Shown here in pieces: positions 52,530-62,722 of a stretch of 64,000 bases of DNA. The DNA lies in assembly GCF_010500835.1 (NCBI RefSeq), contig NZ_JAAAMJ010000007.1, forward strand, positions 62,001 to 126,000, in the 5' to 3' direction. The notes under the pieces were generated by a model, which saw only the letters and a program-made list of their open reading frames with translations, searched no databases and was not told where the DNA came from. The first letter of the stretch is position 1, and every line of letters starts with the position of its first letter. This DNA is from Aurantimonas aggregata. GTDB taxonomy: Bacteria; Pseudomonadota; Alphaproteobacteria; Rhizobiales; Rhizobiaceae. A program made the translations under genes and the position numbers.

Positions 52530-54385
52530 GCGCGCGCCTGGCACGGCTGGCCGAAAGCCACGGTATCGAGATCGCCTACATCTCCGAGCTGGGCGAGCGC
52601 CAGCGCATTGACGACGATGCGATCCGCGGTCTCCTTGCAGCACTGGGGGTCGATCCGGAAACCGGCGAGGAGGGTTCCTTCGAGTCGGCGCAGCACAAGC
52701 CCAGCCTCACCTGCGCCTTGCCCCAGGCCGTTGCCGACGGCCGGCGCTGGGGCGTTGCCTGCCAGCTCTACGGGCTGCGCTCGGAGCGCAATCGGGGCAT
52801 CGGCGATTTCGAGGATCTGGCGCGGCTTGCCACGATCGCGGCCGGCGCGGGCGCATCCTTCATCGGGGTCAACCCGATCCATGCGCTGTTCCTGTCGGAT
52901 GCGGGACGCTACAGCCCCTATTCGCCCTCCAGCCGGCGCTTCCTCAACCCGTTCTACATCGCCATCGACCGGCTCGACGGCGGCGCGGCGGCGGTGGATG
53001 CCCTGAGTGCGGAGGAACCCGATCTGTTCGCGGGGCTGGACGGCGACCTGGTCGACTACGACGCGGCCGGCCGGCTCAAGCGGCGGCTGCTGAAGGCCGT
53101 CTTCACGGCGCGGGCCGATGAGATCCGCGACGAGCAGGCGTTCGAGCGGTTCCGCGAGGCGGGCGGCGAGTCGCTCGCCGGTTTTGCGCTGTTTGAGGCG
53201 ATTTCGGAACGGCAGGTCGAGACGGGCTCCTATGCCGGCTGGCATTCCTGGCCCGAGGCTCTGAAGGACCGCGCCAGTGCGGACGTCGTGCGCTTCGGCG
53301 AGGAGAATGCCGATCTCGTCCTGTTCCATACCTGGCTGCAGTTCGAGGCCGAGGAACAGCTGGCCGAGGCGCAGGCGCGCGCCCGCGGTGCCGGCATGAC
53401 GATCGGGCTCTATCTCGACCTCGCGGTCGGCGTCGCGCCGGACGGGGCGGAGACCTGGATGGATCCCTCGCTCACCGTCGGCAATGCCAGGGTCGGCTCG
53501 CCGCCCGACATGTTCAACAGCCAGGGGCAGGACTGGGGTCTTGCGCCGCTCTCGCCCAAGGCGCTCGCCGATCGCGACTACAAGCCGATGCGCGAGGCCT
53601 TCGAGGCGCTCACCCGCCATGCCGGCGCGGTGCGCATCGACCATGCGATGGGCCTTGCCCGCCTGTGGTGGATCCCGGACGGCGTGTCGTCAGCGGGTGG
53701 CGGCTATGTGCGCTATCCGCTGGGCGCGATGATCGACAGCGTCGCGGCGGCGTCGCAGGCGAACGACTGCCTCGTCGTCGGCGAGGACCTCGGCACGGTG
53801 CCGGCCGGTTTCCGCTCGGTGATGGAGGAGGCGCAGGTCCTCTCCTATCGCGTCCTGTATTTCGAGCGGCACGGCGAGACGCAGTTCCTGCCGCCTGAAG
53901 CCTATCCGCATCTCGGGCTCGCCTGCATCTCGACGCACGATCTGGCGACGCTCGCGGGCTGGTGGCGCGGGCTCGACGTCAAGCTGCGCGAGGAAGTCGG
54001 CACCCAGGACGCGGCGGCGACGAAGCGCGATCTCGGCCAGCGCGAACGCGACCGGCTGGCGCTGATCCTTGCCCTCGTCGAGGCGCGGCTGCTGCCGGAC
54101 GGCATGGACGACCTCGCCAGCGGCGAGGCCGCGCTTCCCGACACGCTGCCGGACTCGCTGGCGATCGCCCTGCATCGCTTCATCGCCCGGACGCCGGCGC
54201 TGCTCGTCACCGTCCAGCTCGACGACATGCTGGGGTCGGAGCGCCAGTCCAACCTACCCGGCACCACCGATCAATATCCCAACTGGCGCATCCGCTCCCC
54301 GACCTCGCTCGACGACCTCGCCGCCGACGAGCGCTTCCGTCGCCTCGCCGCCGCCATGCGTGAAGAAAGACCCAGCGCCACATGA
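52526..54385 (+). CDS. malQ: 4-alpha-glucanotransferase MalQ
   Basis: MalQ (GH77 amylomaltase) shuffles alpha-1,4-glucan chains. The 619-residue protein has the N-terminal QLYGLRSERNRGIGDFEDL, YSPYSPSSRRFLNP, the nucleophile Asp372 (VRIDHAMGL), Glu420 (VVGEDLGTV) and the C-terminal SNLPGTTDQYPNWR. It starts with a GTG overlapping treZ and ends overlapping treY. Between TreZ and TreY it may extend short maltooligosaccharides into TreY substrates or recycle maltose and glucose. Confidence 0.95.
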
Positions 54386-57087
54386 GCCGCTCTCTCGTTG
54401 CCACCTACCGCCTGCAGTTCCGCGAAGGCACCACGTTCGAGACCGCGAAGGACCTCGCGCCCTATCTGGGGCGGCTGGGGGTGAGCCACCTCTATGCCGC
54501 CCCGATCTTCGCGGCCTCGCCCGGCTCCACCCACGGCTACGACGTCACCGACTACAATGCCTTCGAGGAAGACCTCGGCGGCGTCGCCGGCTTCACCGCG
54601 ATGAGCGACGCGCTGTCCTCGGCCGATCTCGGGCTGATCCTCGACTTCGTGCCGAACCACATGGGCGTCTCCCCGAAGAACCTCTGGTGGGAGGACGTGC
54701 TGCGATGGGGCTCGGAAAGCCGCTACGCGCAGACCTTCGACATCTCCTGGGAAGCCGAGAAGATCCTCGTGCCGGTCCTGTCCAAGCCCTATGGCGACGC
54801 GCTGGCCGACGGGGACCTTGCGGTCGAGCTCGATGCCGACAATGCCCGCATGCGCTTCGATGCGGCGGGTTACGGCCTGCCGATCGACCCGCGCACCTAT
54901 GGCCATGTCTTCGGCCTGATGGACCATCCGGAGAAGGACCGGCTGGTGCGCCGCTTCTCCGTCTCGACGCCGGCCGAAGCGGACGAGCTGGTCGAGCGGC
55001 TCGCCGAGCATCTGGCGGAGCCGGACTTCCGCGCGGCGCTCGACAAGGCGGTCGCGGCGCTGAGCGCCGACCAGACGGCACTGCACGATCTGCACGAGGC
55101 GCAGGCCTGGCGGCTCGCCTGGTGGCGCACGGCGCGCGAGCGGCTGACCTATCGCCGGTTCTTCGAGATCGCCGACCTGATCGGCGTCCGCCAGGAGCTG
55201 CGGCGGGTGTTCCGTGAATCCCACCAGCTGGTGATCCGCCTGGCGCGCGAGCGCCGGCTCGACGGCATCCGCATCGACCATGTCGACGGCCTCGCCGACC
55301 CGAAGGGCTATCTCGAGCAGCTGCGCCAGGCCTTCCAGTCGGTGCGGCGCACGCCGATCGTCCACGTCGAGAAGATCCTCACCGGCGACGAGCGGCTGCG
55401 GACCTCCTGGGAGATTGAGGGCACCACCGGCTACGAGTTCATCACCGCGCTGGCCGGCCTTTATGTCGACGGCACGAAGGAAGCCGTGATGACCGAAGCC
55501 TACAACGGCTTCCTCGGCGAGGAGGAGGATCTGCGGGCGATGATCGTCCGGCAGAAGCGCTCGATCTTCCAGCGCAACCTTGCCGGCGAACTGACGCATC
55601 TGACCGGCGTCGCGCTCGCCGTCGCCGGCCGCGGGCTCGCGACGCGCGACCTCGGGCAGGACACGATCGCCCGCGCCATCGTCGAGGTGGCGGCGGCTTT
55701 GCCGGTCTATCGCACCTATGTCTCGGTGGACGGCGTGCCGCGCCGCGACATTGCGATCATCGACGATGCGGTCGATCTTGCGATGAGCGGCCGCGAGGTC
55801 GAGGCCGACGAGCCGATCCAGTTCATCGGCCGGCTTTTGAAGCTCGACTTCGTCGACGGCGCGGACGTCGCCGGCGCGCTCGATTTCACCCGGCGCTTCC
55901 AGCAGACCACAGGCGCGGTGATGGCCAAGGCCGTCGAGGACACCGCCTTCTACCGCTACAACCGGCTGATCGCCCTGAATGAAGTGGGCGGCGAGCCGGA
56001 CCATTACGGCGCCGAGACGACGGCCTTCCACGATGTCATGCAGATCCGGCTCGAGGATCAGCCGGACGGTTTGCTCGCCACCTCGACGCACGACACCAAG
56101 CGGGCCGAGGATGCGCGGGCGCGGCTCTACACGCTGTCGGAGGCGCCGGAGCAGTGGCGCGACATTGTCGCCGGTCTCGCGACCGAGATGGCGCCGTGGC
56201 GCAAGACGGTCGAAACCCTGGTGATCTCGCCGGATCCGGCGACGGAATGGGGGCTCTACCAGTCGCTGCTCGGCGTCCTGCCGCCCGACTTCGACCCGGA
56301 GGACAGCGAAGCCCGCGCGGTGCTCACCGAGCGCCTGCAACAATATGCCGAGAAGGCGGTCCGCGAGGCCAAGCGCTGGACGAGCTGGACCTCGCCGGCG
56401 GAAGCCTACGAGACCGCGCTGCGCGAATTCGTCGCCGCCATTCTCGATCAGGCCGAGACCGGCGACCTGCTCGCCCGGTTCTGGCAGGACGTGCAGCCCT
56501 TTGTCGCGGCCGGCGCCCTCACGTCGCTGTCGCAGGCGACGCTGAAATTTGCCGCGCCCGGCGTGCCGGACATCTACCAGGGAACCGAGTTCTACGATTT
56601 CTCCCTGGTCGACCCTGACAATCGCCGCGCCATCGATTTCGATGCCCGCGCGGCGACGATCGAATCCGACCAGCCCTGGGCGGACGCGCTGACCGACTGG
56701 CGCAGCGGCAGGATCAAGGCGAAGCTCACCCGCGCGGCGCTCGCCATGCGCAGCCGCACGCCAGCGCTGTTTACTCGCGGCGCCTACGTGCCGTTGACGG
56801 TGGAAGGGCCGATGGCGGAGCACATCGTCGCCTTTGCCCGCACCAACGAGGACGGGGCCGCCGCGATTGCCATCGCGCCGCGGCTTTGCCTCGGCCTGCT
56901 GGACGGTGCGACGGAGCCGGTGGTGGCGGCTTCGCGGTGGGAGGGGACGGTGATCCACCTGCCGGACACCCTCGCCGGGCGTGACTGGCGCAACGTCCTG
57001 ACGGAGGAGACAGTGGCACCGGCGTCCGCACTTGCGCTTGCCGACGTTCTCGCCACGCTGCCCTTCGCGCTGATCGAGGCGAACTGA
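54382..57087 (+). CDS. treY: Malto-oligosyltrehalose synthase TreY
   Basis: TreY rearranges the reducing-end linkage of maltooligosaccharides to alpha,alpha-1,1. The 901-residue GH13 protein has AAPIFAASPGSTHGYDV, FVPNHMGVSPKN, nucleophile Asp299 (DGIRIDHVDGL), Glu330 (HVEKIL), a long helical insertion, and ATSTHDTKRAEDARAR. Length is normal for TreY. It ends the treZ-malQ-treY operon, in which all junctions are 4-base overlaps. No debranching enzyme gene (treX/glgX) is present in the window. Confidence 0.96.
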   Translation: MSRSLVATYRLQFREGTTFETAKDLAPYLGRLGVSHLYAAPIFAASPGSTHGYDVTDYNAFEEDLGGVAGFTAMSDALSSADLGLILDFVPNHMGVSPKNLWWEDVLRWGSESRYAQTFDISWEAEKILVPVLSKPYGDALADGDLAVELDADNARMRFDAAGYGLPIDPRTYGHVFGLMDHPEKDRLVRRFSVSTPAEADELVERLAEHLAEPDFRAALDKAVAALSADQTALHDLHEAQAWRLAWWRTARERLTYRRFFEIADLIGVRQELRRVFRESHQLVIRLARERRLDGIRIDHVDGLADPKGYLEQLRQAFQSVRRTPIVHVEKILTGDERLRTSWEIEGTTGYEFITALAGLYVDGTKEAVMTEAYNGFLGEEEDLRAMIVRQKRSIFQRNLAGELTHLTGVALAVAGRGLATRDLGQDTIARAIVEVAAALPVYRTYVSVDGVPRRDIAIIDDAVDLAMSGREVEADEPIQFIGRLLKLDFVDGADVAGALDFTRRFQQTTGAVMAKAVEDTAFYRYNRLIALNEVGGEPDHYGAETTAFHDVMQIRLEDQPDGLLATSTHDTKRAEDARARLYTLSEAPEQWRDIVAGLATEMAPWRKTVETLVISPDPATEWGLYQSLLGVLPPDFDPEDSEARAVLTERLQQYAEKAVREAKRWTSWTSPAEAYETALREFVAAILDQAETGDLLARFWQDVQPFVAAGALTSLSQATLKFAAPGVPDIYQGTEFYDFSLVDPDNRRAIDFDARAATIESDQPWADALTDWRSGRIKAKLTRAALAMRSRTPALFTRGAYVPLTVEGPMAEHIVAFARTNEDGAAAIAIAPRLCLGLLDGATEPVVAASRWEGTVIHLPDTLAGRDWRNVLTEETVAPASALALADVLATLPFALIEAN

Positions 57088-57153
57088 CGAAAGGTCGATC
57101 GGCGGCCGTCCCCGGCGGACGGTCGCGATCGGCTGCGCATGAGGAGACCTGTG

Positions 57154-57936
57154 ATGACCATCAGGACAGTCGTCTGGAACGAGTTCGCGCATGAGCGCGA
57201 GAACCCGGTGGTGAGGGACATCTATCCCGACGGGATCCACGCCGTGATCGCCGCGGCGCTTGGCCGCGAGACCGACTTCGAGGTCTCGACGGCAACGCTG
57301 GACGAGCCCGAGCACGGCCTGTCGCAGACACGGCTCGACGCGACCGACGTGCTGCTCTGGTGGGGCCACAAGTCCCATGGCGCAGTATCCGATGCGGTGG
57401 TCGAGCGGGTCGCTGGCCGGGTGCACCAGGGCATGGGACTGATCGTCCTCCATTCGGGGCATTTCGCCAAGATCTTCAAGCGGCTGATGGGAACGCCCTG
57501 TTCGCTGCGCTGGCGCGAAGCCGGCGAGCGCGAGCGGCTGTGGGCGGTCAACCGCACGCATCCGATCGTCCAGGGCGTCGGGCCGTCGATCGAACTGCCG
57601 AACGCCGAGATGTACGGCGAGCCGTTCCTGGTGCCGGAGCCGCTGGAGACAGTCTTCATCTCCTGGTTCGAGGGCGGCGAGGTGTTCCGCTCGGGCCTGA
57701 CCTACCAGCGCGGGGCAGGGCGGATCTTCTACTTCCGCCCCGGCCACGAGACCTATCCGATCTACCACAATCCCGAGATCCAGACGGTGCTGCGCAACGC
57801 CGTGCGCTGGGCCTACAACCCGGTCGCCTGGCCGGATGTCGCCGAGGCGCCGAACGTGCCGGTCGCAGAGGCGCCGGAGAAGATCGAGGCGAAGGGCGCG
57901 GCGCTGCACCACGCCGGCGAGGAGGGCTACCGATGA
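57154..57936 (+). CDS. ThuA-like trehalose utilization protein
   Basis: The 260-residue protein belongs to the ThuA family (class I glutamine-amidotransferase-like fold): [39 protein letters not shown], and [12 protein letters not shown]. ThuA proteins work with ThuB-like dehydrogenases on trehalose or related disaccharides, probably at the 3-keto stage. GAGGAG about 7 bases upstream supports the ATG at 57154 over one five codons earlier. It is coupled by ATGA to the following dehydrogenase gene. Confidence 0.88.
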   Translation: MTIRTVVWNEFAHERENPVVRDIYPDGIHAVIAAALGRETDFEVSTATLDEPEHGLSQTRLDATDVLLWWGHKSHGAVSDAVVERVAGRVHQGMGLIVLHSGHFAKIFKRLMGTPCSLRWREAGERERLWAVNRTHPIVQGVGPSIELPNAEMYGEPFLVPEPLETVFISWFEGGEVFRSGLTYQRGAGRIFYFRPGHETYPIYHNPEIQTVLRNAVRWAYNPVAWPDVAEAPNVPVAEAPEKIEAKGAALHHAGEEGYR

Positions 57937-59006
57937 GCGCCACAGCACCGGCCGGCGAGAAGCGCATCATGATCCTGGGCACCGGTGCGATGTCGCACCG
58001 CCACGCCGAGCATTTCACCTCGATCCCCGGCTGCCAGGTCGTCGCCGCTTGCGACACCAATGCCGAGCGGGCCCGGGCCTTCGCCGAGATGCATCAGATT
58101 CCCCACTGCTTCGACAACCTCGATGCAGCGCTCGCGTGGGGCGAGTTCGACGCTGTGGTGAACTCGACGCCAGATCAGGTCCACAAGGCCACGACGCTGG
58201 CGATTGTCGCGAAGGGCAAGGCGGTGTTCTGCGAAAAGCCGCTGGCGATCAACGGCGACGACGCCTTCGCGATGGTCGAGGCGGCCGAGCGGGCGGGCGT
58301 CGTCAACATGGTGAACCTCACCTATCGCAACGCCCACGCCATCCAGATGGCGCGGCGGATGATCGAGGCAGGCGAGATCGGCGCCATTCGCCATGTCGAC
58401 GCGAGCTATCTGCAGAGCTGGCTCACCGCGCGGCATTGGGGCGACTGGCGCGTCGACGAGCGCTGGCTGTGGCGGCTGTCGACGGCGCATGGCTCCGGCG
58501 GCGTCGTCGGCGACATCGGCATCCACATCCTCGACTTCGTCACCTTCGGCACAGGCCTAGACATCGCCGCCCTGTCGGCGCGGCTCAAGACCTTCGACAA
58601 GGCCGACGGCGGGGCCATCGGCGAATACCGGCTGGACGCCAATGATTCCTGCGCGATGACGGTGGAGTTCTCGAATGGCGCGCTCGGCGTCGTGCACATG
58701 AGCCGGGCTGCCACCGGCAAGTCGAACGACCTCGACCTCACCATCCACGGCGAGAAGGGGGCGCTGAAGATCTGGGCGACCACCGACGATTCCTCGCTCG
58801 ACGTCTGTCTCGGCGCGGACATCGAGACCCAGACCTGGAAGCGGCTGGAGTGCCCGCCGACGCCGCGCAATGCCGACCGGTTCGTCCTCGCGCTGCTGTC
58901 GGGCGTCAACGGCCAGCCGGATTTCCGCCATGCAGCCAACGTCCAGCGCCTGCTCGATCTCTGTATCGTCTCCGATGCCGAAGGGCGGATGCTGAAGGTC
59001 GCCTGA
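57933..59006 (+). CDS. Gfo/Idh/MocA oxidoreductase (ThuB-like)
   Basis: The 357-residue NAD(P)-dependent dehydrogenase has the Rossmann [15 protein letters not shown] near residue 15, CEKPLAI with the conserved Lys near residue 105, and a GDIGIHILD catalytic-region histidine near residue 195. With the ThuA-like gene upstream it makes a pair expected to oxidise trehalose or another disaccharide to a 3-keto sugar. The ATG overlaps the thuA-like stop. Other sugar substrates are possible, since the family is broad. Confidence 0.88.
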   Translation: MSATAPAGEKRIMILGTGAMSHRHAEHFTSIPGCQVVAACDTNAERARAFAEMHQIPHCFDNLDAALAWGEFDAVVNSTPDQVHKATTLAIVAKGKAVFCEKPLAINGDDAFAMVEAAERAGVVNMVNLTYRNAHAIQMARRMIEAGEIGAIRHVDASYLQSWLTARHWGDWRVDERWLWRLSTAHGSGGVVGDIGIHILDFVTFGTGLDIAALSARLKTFDKADGGAIGEYRLDANDSCAMTVEFSNGALGVVHMSRAATGKSNDLDLTIHGEKGALKIWATTDDSSLDVCLGADIETQTWKRLECPPTPRNADRFVLALLSGVNGQPDFRHAANVQRLLDLCIVSDAEGRMLKVA

Positions 59007-59009
59007 CGA

Positions 59010-59057
59010 AAGCGGGGGCGATCTGCTGGGCAGGACCCCGGCGCTCCAGCCCCGCTT
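59010..59057 (+). terminator. Possible terminator after the ThuB-like gene
   Basis: AAGCGGGG (59010-59017) can pair with CCCCGCTT (59050-59057) across a 32-base loop, three bases after the dehydrogenase stop. The loop is long and no T-run follows, so this is a weak candidate. Confidence 0.3.
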
Positions 59058-59142
59058 AAGGCTTTGGTCGGAGTTTTGCGGCAAAGTCGCCGCGGTCCGC
59101 GGCTGCTGTCCGCCGCCGCGGACGACCGAGGATGCGCCCGGC

Positions 59143-61287
59143 ATGCTGTCGACCTATCTCAGCTACCAGCTCTACACGCGCGACATGCCGAAGACGCTCG
59201 ACCGGATCGCGTCGGATCCGGTGATCAATCGGGATGCCGAATACTACCGCGCCAACATCCACAGCGTCTCCACCGTCGATGAGTTCATGGATGACTACCG
59301 GCTCTACTCCTATGCGATGAAGGCCTATGGGCTGGAGGAGCAGATCCCCTCCCGGGCGCTGATCAAGAAGGTGCTGGAGAGCGATCTCGGCGACAAGACC
59401 AGCATCGCCAACAAGCTGTCGGACGAACGCTACCGGGCCTTCGCCGCGGCCTTCAATTTCGCCAAGGCGACCGAGCCGGTGGCGCCGACCGGCCAGACGA
59501 CGGCGCAGACGGACCTGCTGGTCGACGCCTATTCCGAACATCGGATCCGGGGCGGGCAGGCACATGCGGCGACCACCAAGGCCTATCTCGACGGGATCGG
59601 GTCGATCACAGACGTCGACGCCTTCCTCGACAACCGGACGCTGTTCACCGTCGCGCTGGAGGCGGCGGGCATCGATGCCTCGATCGCCTCGCGCGCCTTC
59701 ATCCGGGACGTCCTGACCGGCAATGCTGCCGATGGCCCGGCTGCGAAGGGCGACCTGCGCTACACCGTGCTCGCCGCCATGCTGCCCTTCGAGCCGGATG
59801 GCTCGGCGCCGGCGGAGGGCCTGCAGAGCCCCAGCCACGCCAATACGACGGTCTTCGCCTGGCTCGACCGGAAGGGCCTCGGCACCAGTCCGCAGGCCGC
59901 CGCCTACCAGGTGAGCTACTACGAGGCGGAGATCGGCGGCGTGCGCACCGCCGACGATCTGGTCGAGAACATCCGGCTGTTCGGCGTCACGCTGAGTTCC
60001 GTCGGCCTGAACGCGGGGATCGAAACGCCGGCCTTCGCCTGGACGATCCTGACCAGCGATCCCGCCGACCCGCAGAGCGCGCTCAACCGGATGGCCGAGG
60101 ACACGCCGGAACAGCTGCTGCGCAAGCAGCAGTATCAGGCGCTGGTCGAACGCTTCAATTTTGACGCCCAGGGCAACGTGCCGGCCGGCGAAAGCGCTCA
60201 GACGGACGCGTCGAAGAAGGCGACGGTCGAGGCCTATTTCACCAATTACCAGAACCAGAACGCCAGCAGCGACCGCGTGGCGACGAGCCTGTTCAAGGCG
60301 GCGATCGCTTCCGTCAAGACGGCGGCGCAGTTCGTCTCCGTCGGCGCGCTTTACGATTACGCGCTGACGGCCTTCGATCTCGATCCGTCGGAAGAAAGCC
60401 GTTCGACGATCATGCGGGTGCTGCGCAGCGACCTCTCGGACCCGAAGTCCTTCGCCAATTCGATCGGCGACGAGCGCTACGTCCGGTTGGCCGCCGCCTT
60501 CAACTTCGACGACAGCGGCAAGGTCGCGGCACCGCGCCTTGCCCAGACCGCGGCCAACCAGACGGACACTGCCGAGCGTTACGCCGAACGCCTCGGTGCG
60601 GACCCGACCGATGCCGCGATCGAAAAGGCCAAGGCGGAGACCGAGGCCTATCGTTCGGCGCTGGCGTCGGTCGTCTCCGTCAAGGATTTCGTCGCCAGCA
60701 AGACCCTCACCGACTATGCGCTCAAGGCCTACGGGCTCGAGGCCGACAGACTGTCGCAGAAGGACCTCGTCGCCATCCTGACCAGCGACCTTTCCGATCC
60801 CGAAAGCTTCGTCAACGCCTCCGGCGACAAGCGGATGATCGAGTTCGCCGCCGCCTATGCCTTCACGCCCGAGGGCGGCATCGACCGCGACCGCGCGAAC
60901 GTGCAGACGGCGAAGAACTTCCTGTCGACGCAGGACTTCTTCCTCCGGCAGGCGATGGAGGAAGAGGCCGGGGCGGACAACGAGGCGGTTCGGCTGGCGT
61001 TGTATTTCCGGCGCATGGGACCGGACCTCACGTCGTTCTATGACGTCCTCGCCGATCCGGCCCTGCTCAACGTCGTCCAGATTGCGGTCGGGCTGCCGGC
61101 GGAGTCGGGCCAAAGCAACATCGACGTCCAGAAGCGCACGCTTGAGAAGAAGCTCAACCTCGAATCCTTCAAGGATCCCCAGCAGCTCGAGCGCTTTATC
61201 AGTCGCTTCATCGCGCTGTACGATGCGCAGAGTGCATCGAGCGTCAGTTCGCCGGCCCTGACGATCCTCGGCGGCGCCATGCTCTGA
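59143..61287 (+). CDS. DUF1217 repeat protein, probably flagellum-associated
   Basis: The 714-residue protein consists of about six copies of a roughly 110-residue helical unit: (Y/L)(A/T)(L/M)KAYGL-type helix, (S/R)..(L/I)...L.SD(L/P).D..S, then DERY..(F/L)AAAFNF. Copies are recognisable near residues 50-115, 165-215, 275-350, 400-460, 520-585 and, most degenerate, 630-700. DUF1217 proteins occur in alphaproteobacterial flagellar gene clusters, but their role is undefined. No signal peptide. No flagellar gene lies beside it here. The ATG at 59143 opens MLSTYLSYQLYTRD. Confidence 0.85.
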   Translation: MLSTYLSYQLYTRDMPKTLDRIASDPVINRDAEYYRANIHSVSTVDEFMDDYRLYSYAMKAYGLEEQIPSRALIKKVLESDLGDKTSIANKLSDERYRAFAAAFNFAKATEPVAPTGQTTAQTDLLVDAYSEHRIRGGQAHAATTKAYLDGIGSITDVDAFLDNRTLFTVALEAAGIDASIASRAFIRDVLTGNAADGPAAKGDLRYTVLAAMLPFEPDGSAPAEGLQSPSHANTTVFAWLDRKGLGTSPQAAAYQVSYYEAEIGGVRTADDLVENIRLFGVTLSSVGLNAGIETPAFAWTILTSDPADPQSALNRMAEDTPEQLLRKQQYQALVERFNFDAQGNVPAGESAQTDASKKATVEAYFTNYQNQNASSDRVATSLFKAAIASVKTAAQFVSVGALYDYALTAFDLDPSEESRSTIMRVLRSDLSDPKSFANSIGDERYVRLAAAFNFDDSGKVAAPRLAQTAANQTDTAERYAERLGADPTDAAIEKAKAETEAYRSALASVVSVKDFVASKTLTDYALKAYGLEADRLSQKDLVAILTSDLSDPESFVNASGDKRMIEFAAAYAFTPEGGIDRDRANVQTAKNFLSTQDFFLRQAMEEEAGADNEAVRLALYFRRMGPDLTSFYDVLADPALLNVVQIAVGLPAESGQSNIDVQKRTLEKKLNLESFKDPQQLERFISRFIALYDAQSASSVSSPALTILGGAML

Positions 61288-61295
61288 ACGAAAGA

Positions 61296-61323
61296 AGGCC
61301 GCATCCCCGAAGGAATGCGGCCT
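61296..61323. terminator. Bidirectional terminator hairpin after the DUF1217 gene
   Basis: AGGCCGCAT (61296-61304) pairs perfectly with ATGCGGCCT (61315-61323), 9 bp around a 10-base loop. It lies 8 bases beyond the DUF1217 stop and 25 bases from the stop of the convergent small secreted gene, so it can serve both. No long T-run is present. Confidence 0.65.
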
Positions 61324-61348
61324 GCCTGACACCCGTTTCTGCCGTCGA

Positions 61349-61699
61349 TTAGCGGACGGACAGGACCGCGCCGTTGCGACGGTCGATGTCGACCTGGATG
61401 TCGTCGCCGCGGCGATCGATGCCGACGATGCGATAGGCGCCGCGGGTGCGTCGCACGGAATCGACCTCGCGGACGCCTTCCTGCCGCGCGATGCGAACGG
61501 CTTCCCTCTCGCTCAGCTCGCGCCGGTCCTCACGCCGCTCTTCGCGCCGCTCCGGACGGCCGTCGCGCTCGCGCACCTGCTCCTGCGGCACCACGCGGAT
61601 ACCGTCGGGTCCGATCTGGATGCCCTGGGACATTGCCGGGGTCGCCAGCGCGAGCGTCGCCGCAGCCAAGGCCCCGTAGGTCCATGCCCTCATCGTCAT
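61349..61699 (-). CDS. Secreted PepSY-like protein
   Basis: The 116-residue product has a signal peptide (MTMRAWTYGALAAATLALATPAMSQ), a central Arg/Glu-rich stretch (about 45-68), and a C-terminal region with SEREAVRIARQEGV, YRIVGIDRRGDDIQVDID and GAVLSV. This is the helix-strand-strand pattern of PepSY domains, which are thought to inhibit peptidases or act as periplasmic sensors. AGGAG lies 8 bases before the ATG at 61699. The 208 bases upstream hold nothing else recognised. Confidence 0.65.
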   Translation of the reverse strand: MTMRAWTYGALAAATLALATPAMSQGIQIGPDGIRVVPQEQVRERDGRPERREERREDRRELSEREAVRIARQEGVREVDSVRRTRGAYRIVGIDRRGDDIQVDIDRRNGAVLSVR

Positions 61700-61907
61700 T
61701 GGTCGTTCTCCTTGAAAAGACTGCGCCCCGCCGAAGGCGAACGCACGAGCTTGACCGCAGAACAACCTTGCTTGTCTTTGGTTCCCTTGGCGGACGGCTG
61801 GAAAAACGTTTTGCTTGAAGGGCTAACGACTTGGGCGGTGCAGCATTCGACTGCCCGGAGATAGACCAGGGAATGTAAGTCTTTGCGCGCGTTTCGCCCG
61901 TTCGGGG

Positions 61908-62633
61908 TCAGTGCATGTACTGGCCGCCATTGGCCGAGAGGGTCGAGCCGGTGATGAAGCCGGAATCGTCCGATGCCAGGAACACCACGCAGCGGGCGAT
62001 CTCTTGCGCCTCGCCCAGCCGGCCCACCGGGATCTGCGGCAGGATGTGCTTCTGCATGATGTCGTCGGTGATCGTCGCCATCATGTCGGTGTTGATGTAG
62101 CCGGGGCAGACGGCATTGACGGTGATGCCCTTCTTCGCCCCCTCCTGCGCCAGGGCCTTGGTGAAGCCGATGTCGCCCGACTTGGCGGCCGCATAGTTGA
62201 CCTGTCCGGCCTGGCCCTTCTGGCCGTTGATCGAGGAGATGTTGACGATGCGGCCGAAGCCGCGGTCGCGCATGCCCTCCCAGACCTGCCGCGTCATGTT
62301 GAAGAGGCCGCTGAGATTGGTGCCGATGACCGCCTGCCATTGCTCCGGGGTCATCTTGTGGAACATCGCATCCTGGGTGATGCCGGCATTGTTGACCAGG
62401 ATCTCGACCGGCCCTATCTCCGCCTCGACCCGGGCAATGCCCGCGGCGCAGGCGTCAAAGGACGATACGTCCCACTGGTAGACCGCGATGCCGGTTTCCG
62501 CGCTGAAGGCGTTCGCCCGCTCCGCATTGCCGGCATAGGTCGCGGCCACCTCGTGCCCGGCATCCCTCAGCGCCGTCGAGATTGCCGCGCCGATGCCGCG
62601 GGTTCCCCCGGTCACGATGGCCACTCTGCCCAT
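61908..62633 (-). CDS. phaB: Acetoacetyl-CoA reductase PhaB
   Basis: PhaB reduces acetoacetyl-CoA to (R)-3-hydroxybutyryl-CoA with NADPH for polyhydroxybutyrate. The 241-residue short-chain dehydrogenase has the cofactor motif TGGTRGIG, NNAGITQDAMFHKM, catalytic Ser in ISSINGQKGQ and YAAAK, and ends SANGGQYMH as usual for PhaB. It follows phaA by 89 bases on the same strand. Confidence 0.95.
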   Translation of the reverse strand: MGRVAIVTGGTRGIGAAISTALRDAGHEVAATYAGNAERANAFSAETGIAVYQWDVSSFDACAAGIARVEAEIGPVEILVNNAGITQDAMFHKMTPEQWQAVIGTNLSGLFNMTRQVWEGMRDRGFGRIVNISSINGQKGQAGQVNYAAAKSGDIGFTKALAQEGAKKGITVNAVCPGYINTDMMATITDDIMQKHILPQIPVGRLGEAQEIARCVVFLASDDSGFITGSTLSANGGQYMH

Positions 62634-62722
62634 GTCGTCCTCCCCCGATTTCCGTTTATTTGCCGCCGCTGCGGGGCCGCCTCCCGAGCCCGCCCCGCTT
62701 GGCTCCACCTTCTTTGCCTGTC

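Noticed and set aside
54271-57948. 1225-residue open frame on the minus strand
   Set aside because: It lies wholly opposite treY and the ThuA-like gene. Its sequence is Arg/Leu/Gly-rich with no family motif; it arises from the GC-rich codon positions of the real genes.
59056-61332. 758-residue open frame on the minus strand
   Set aside because: It is antisense to the DUF1217 gene and has no recognisable domain.
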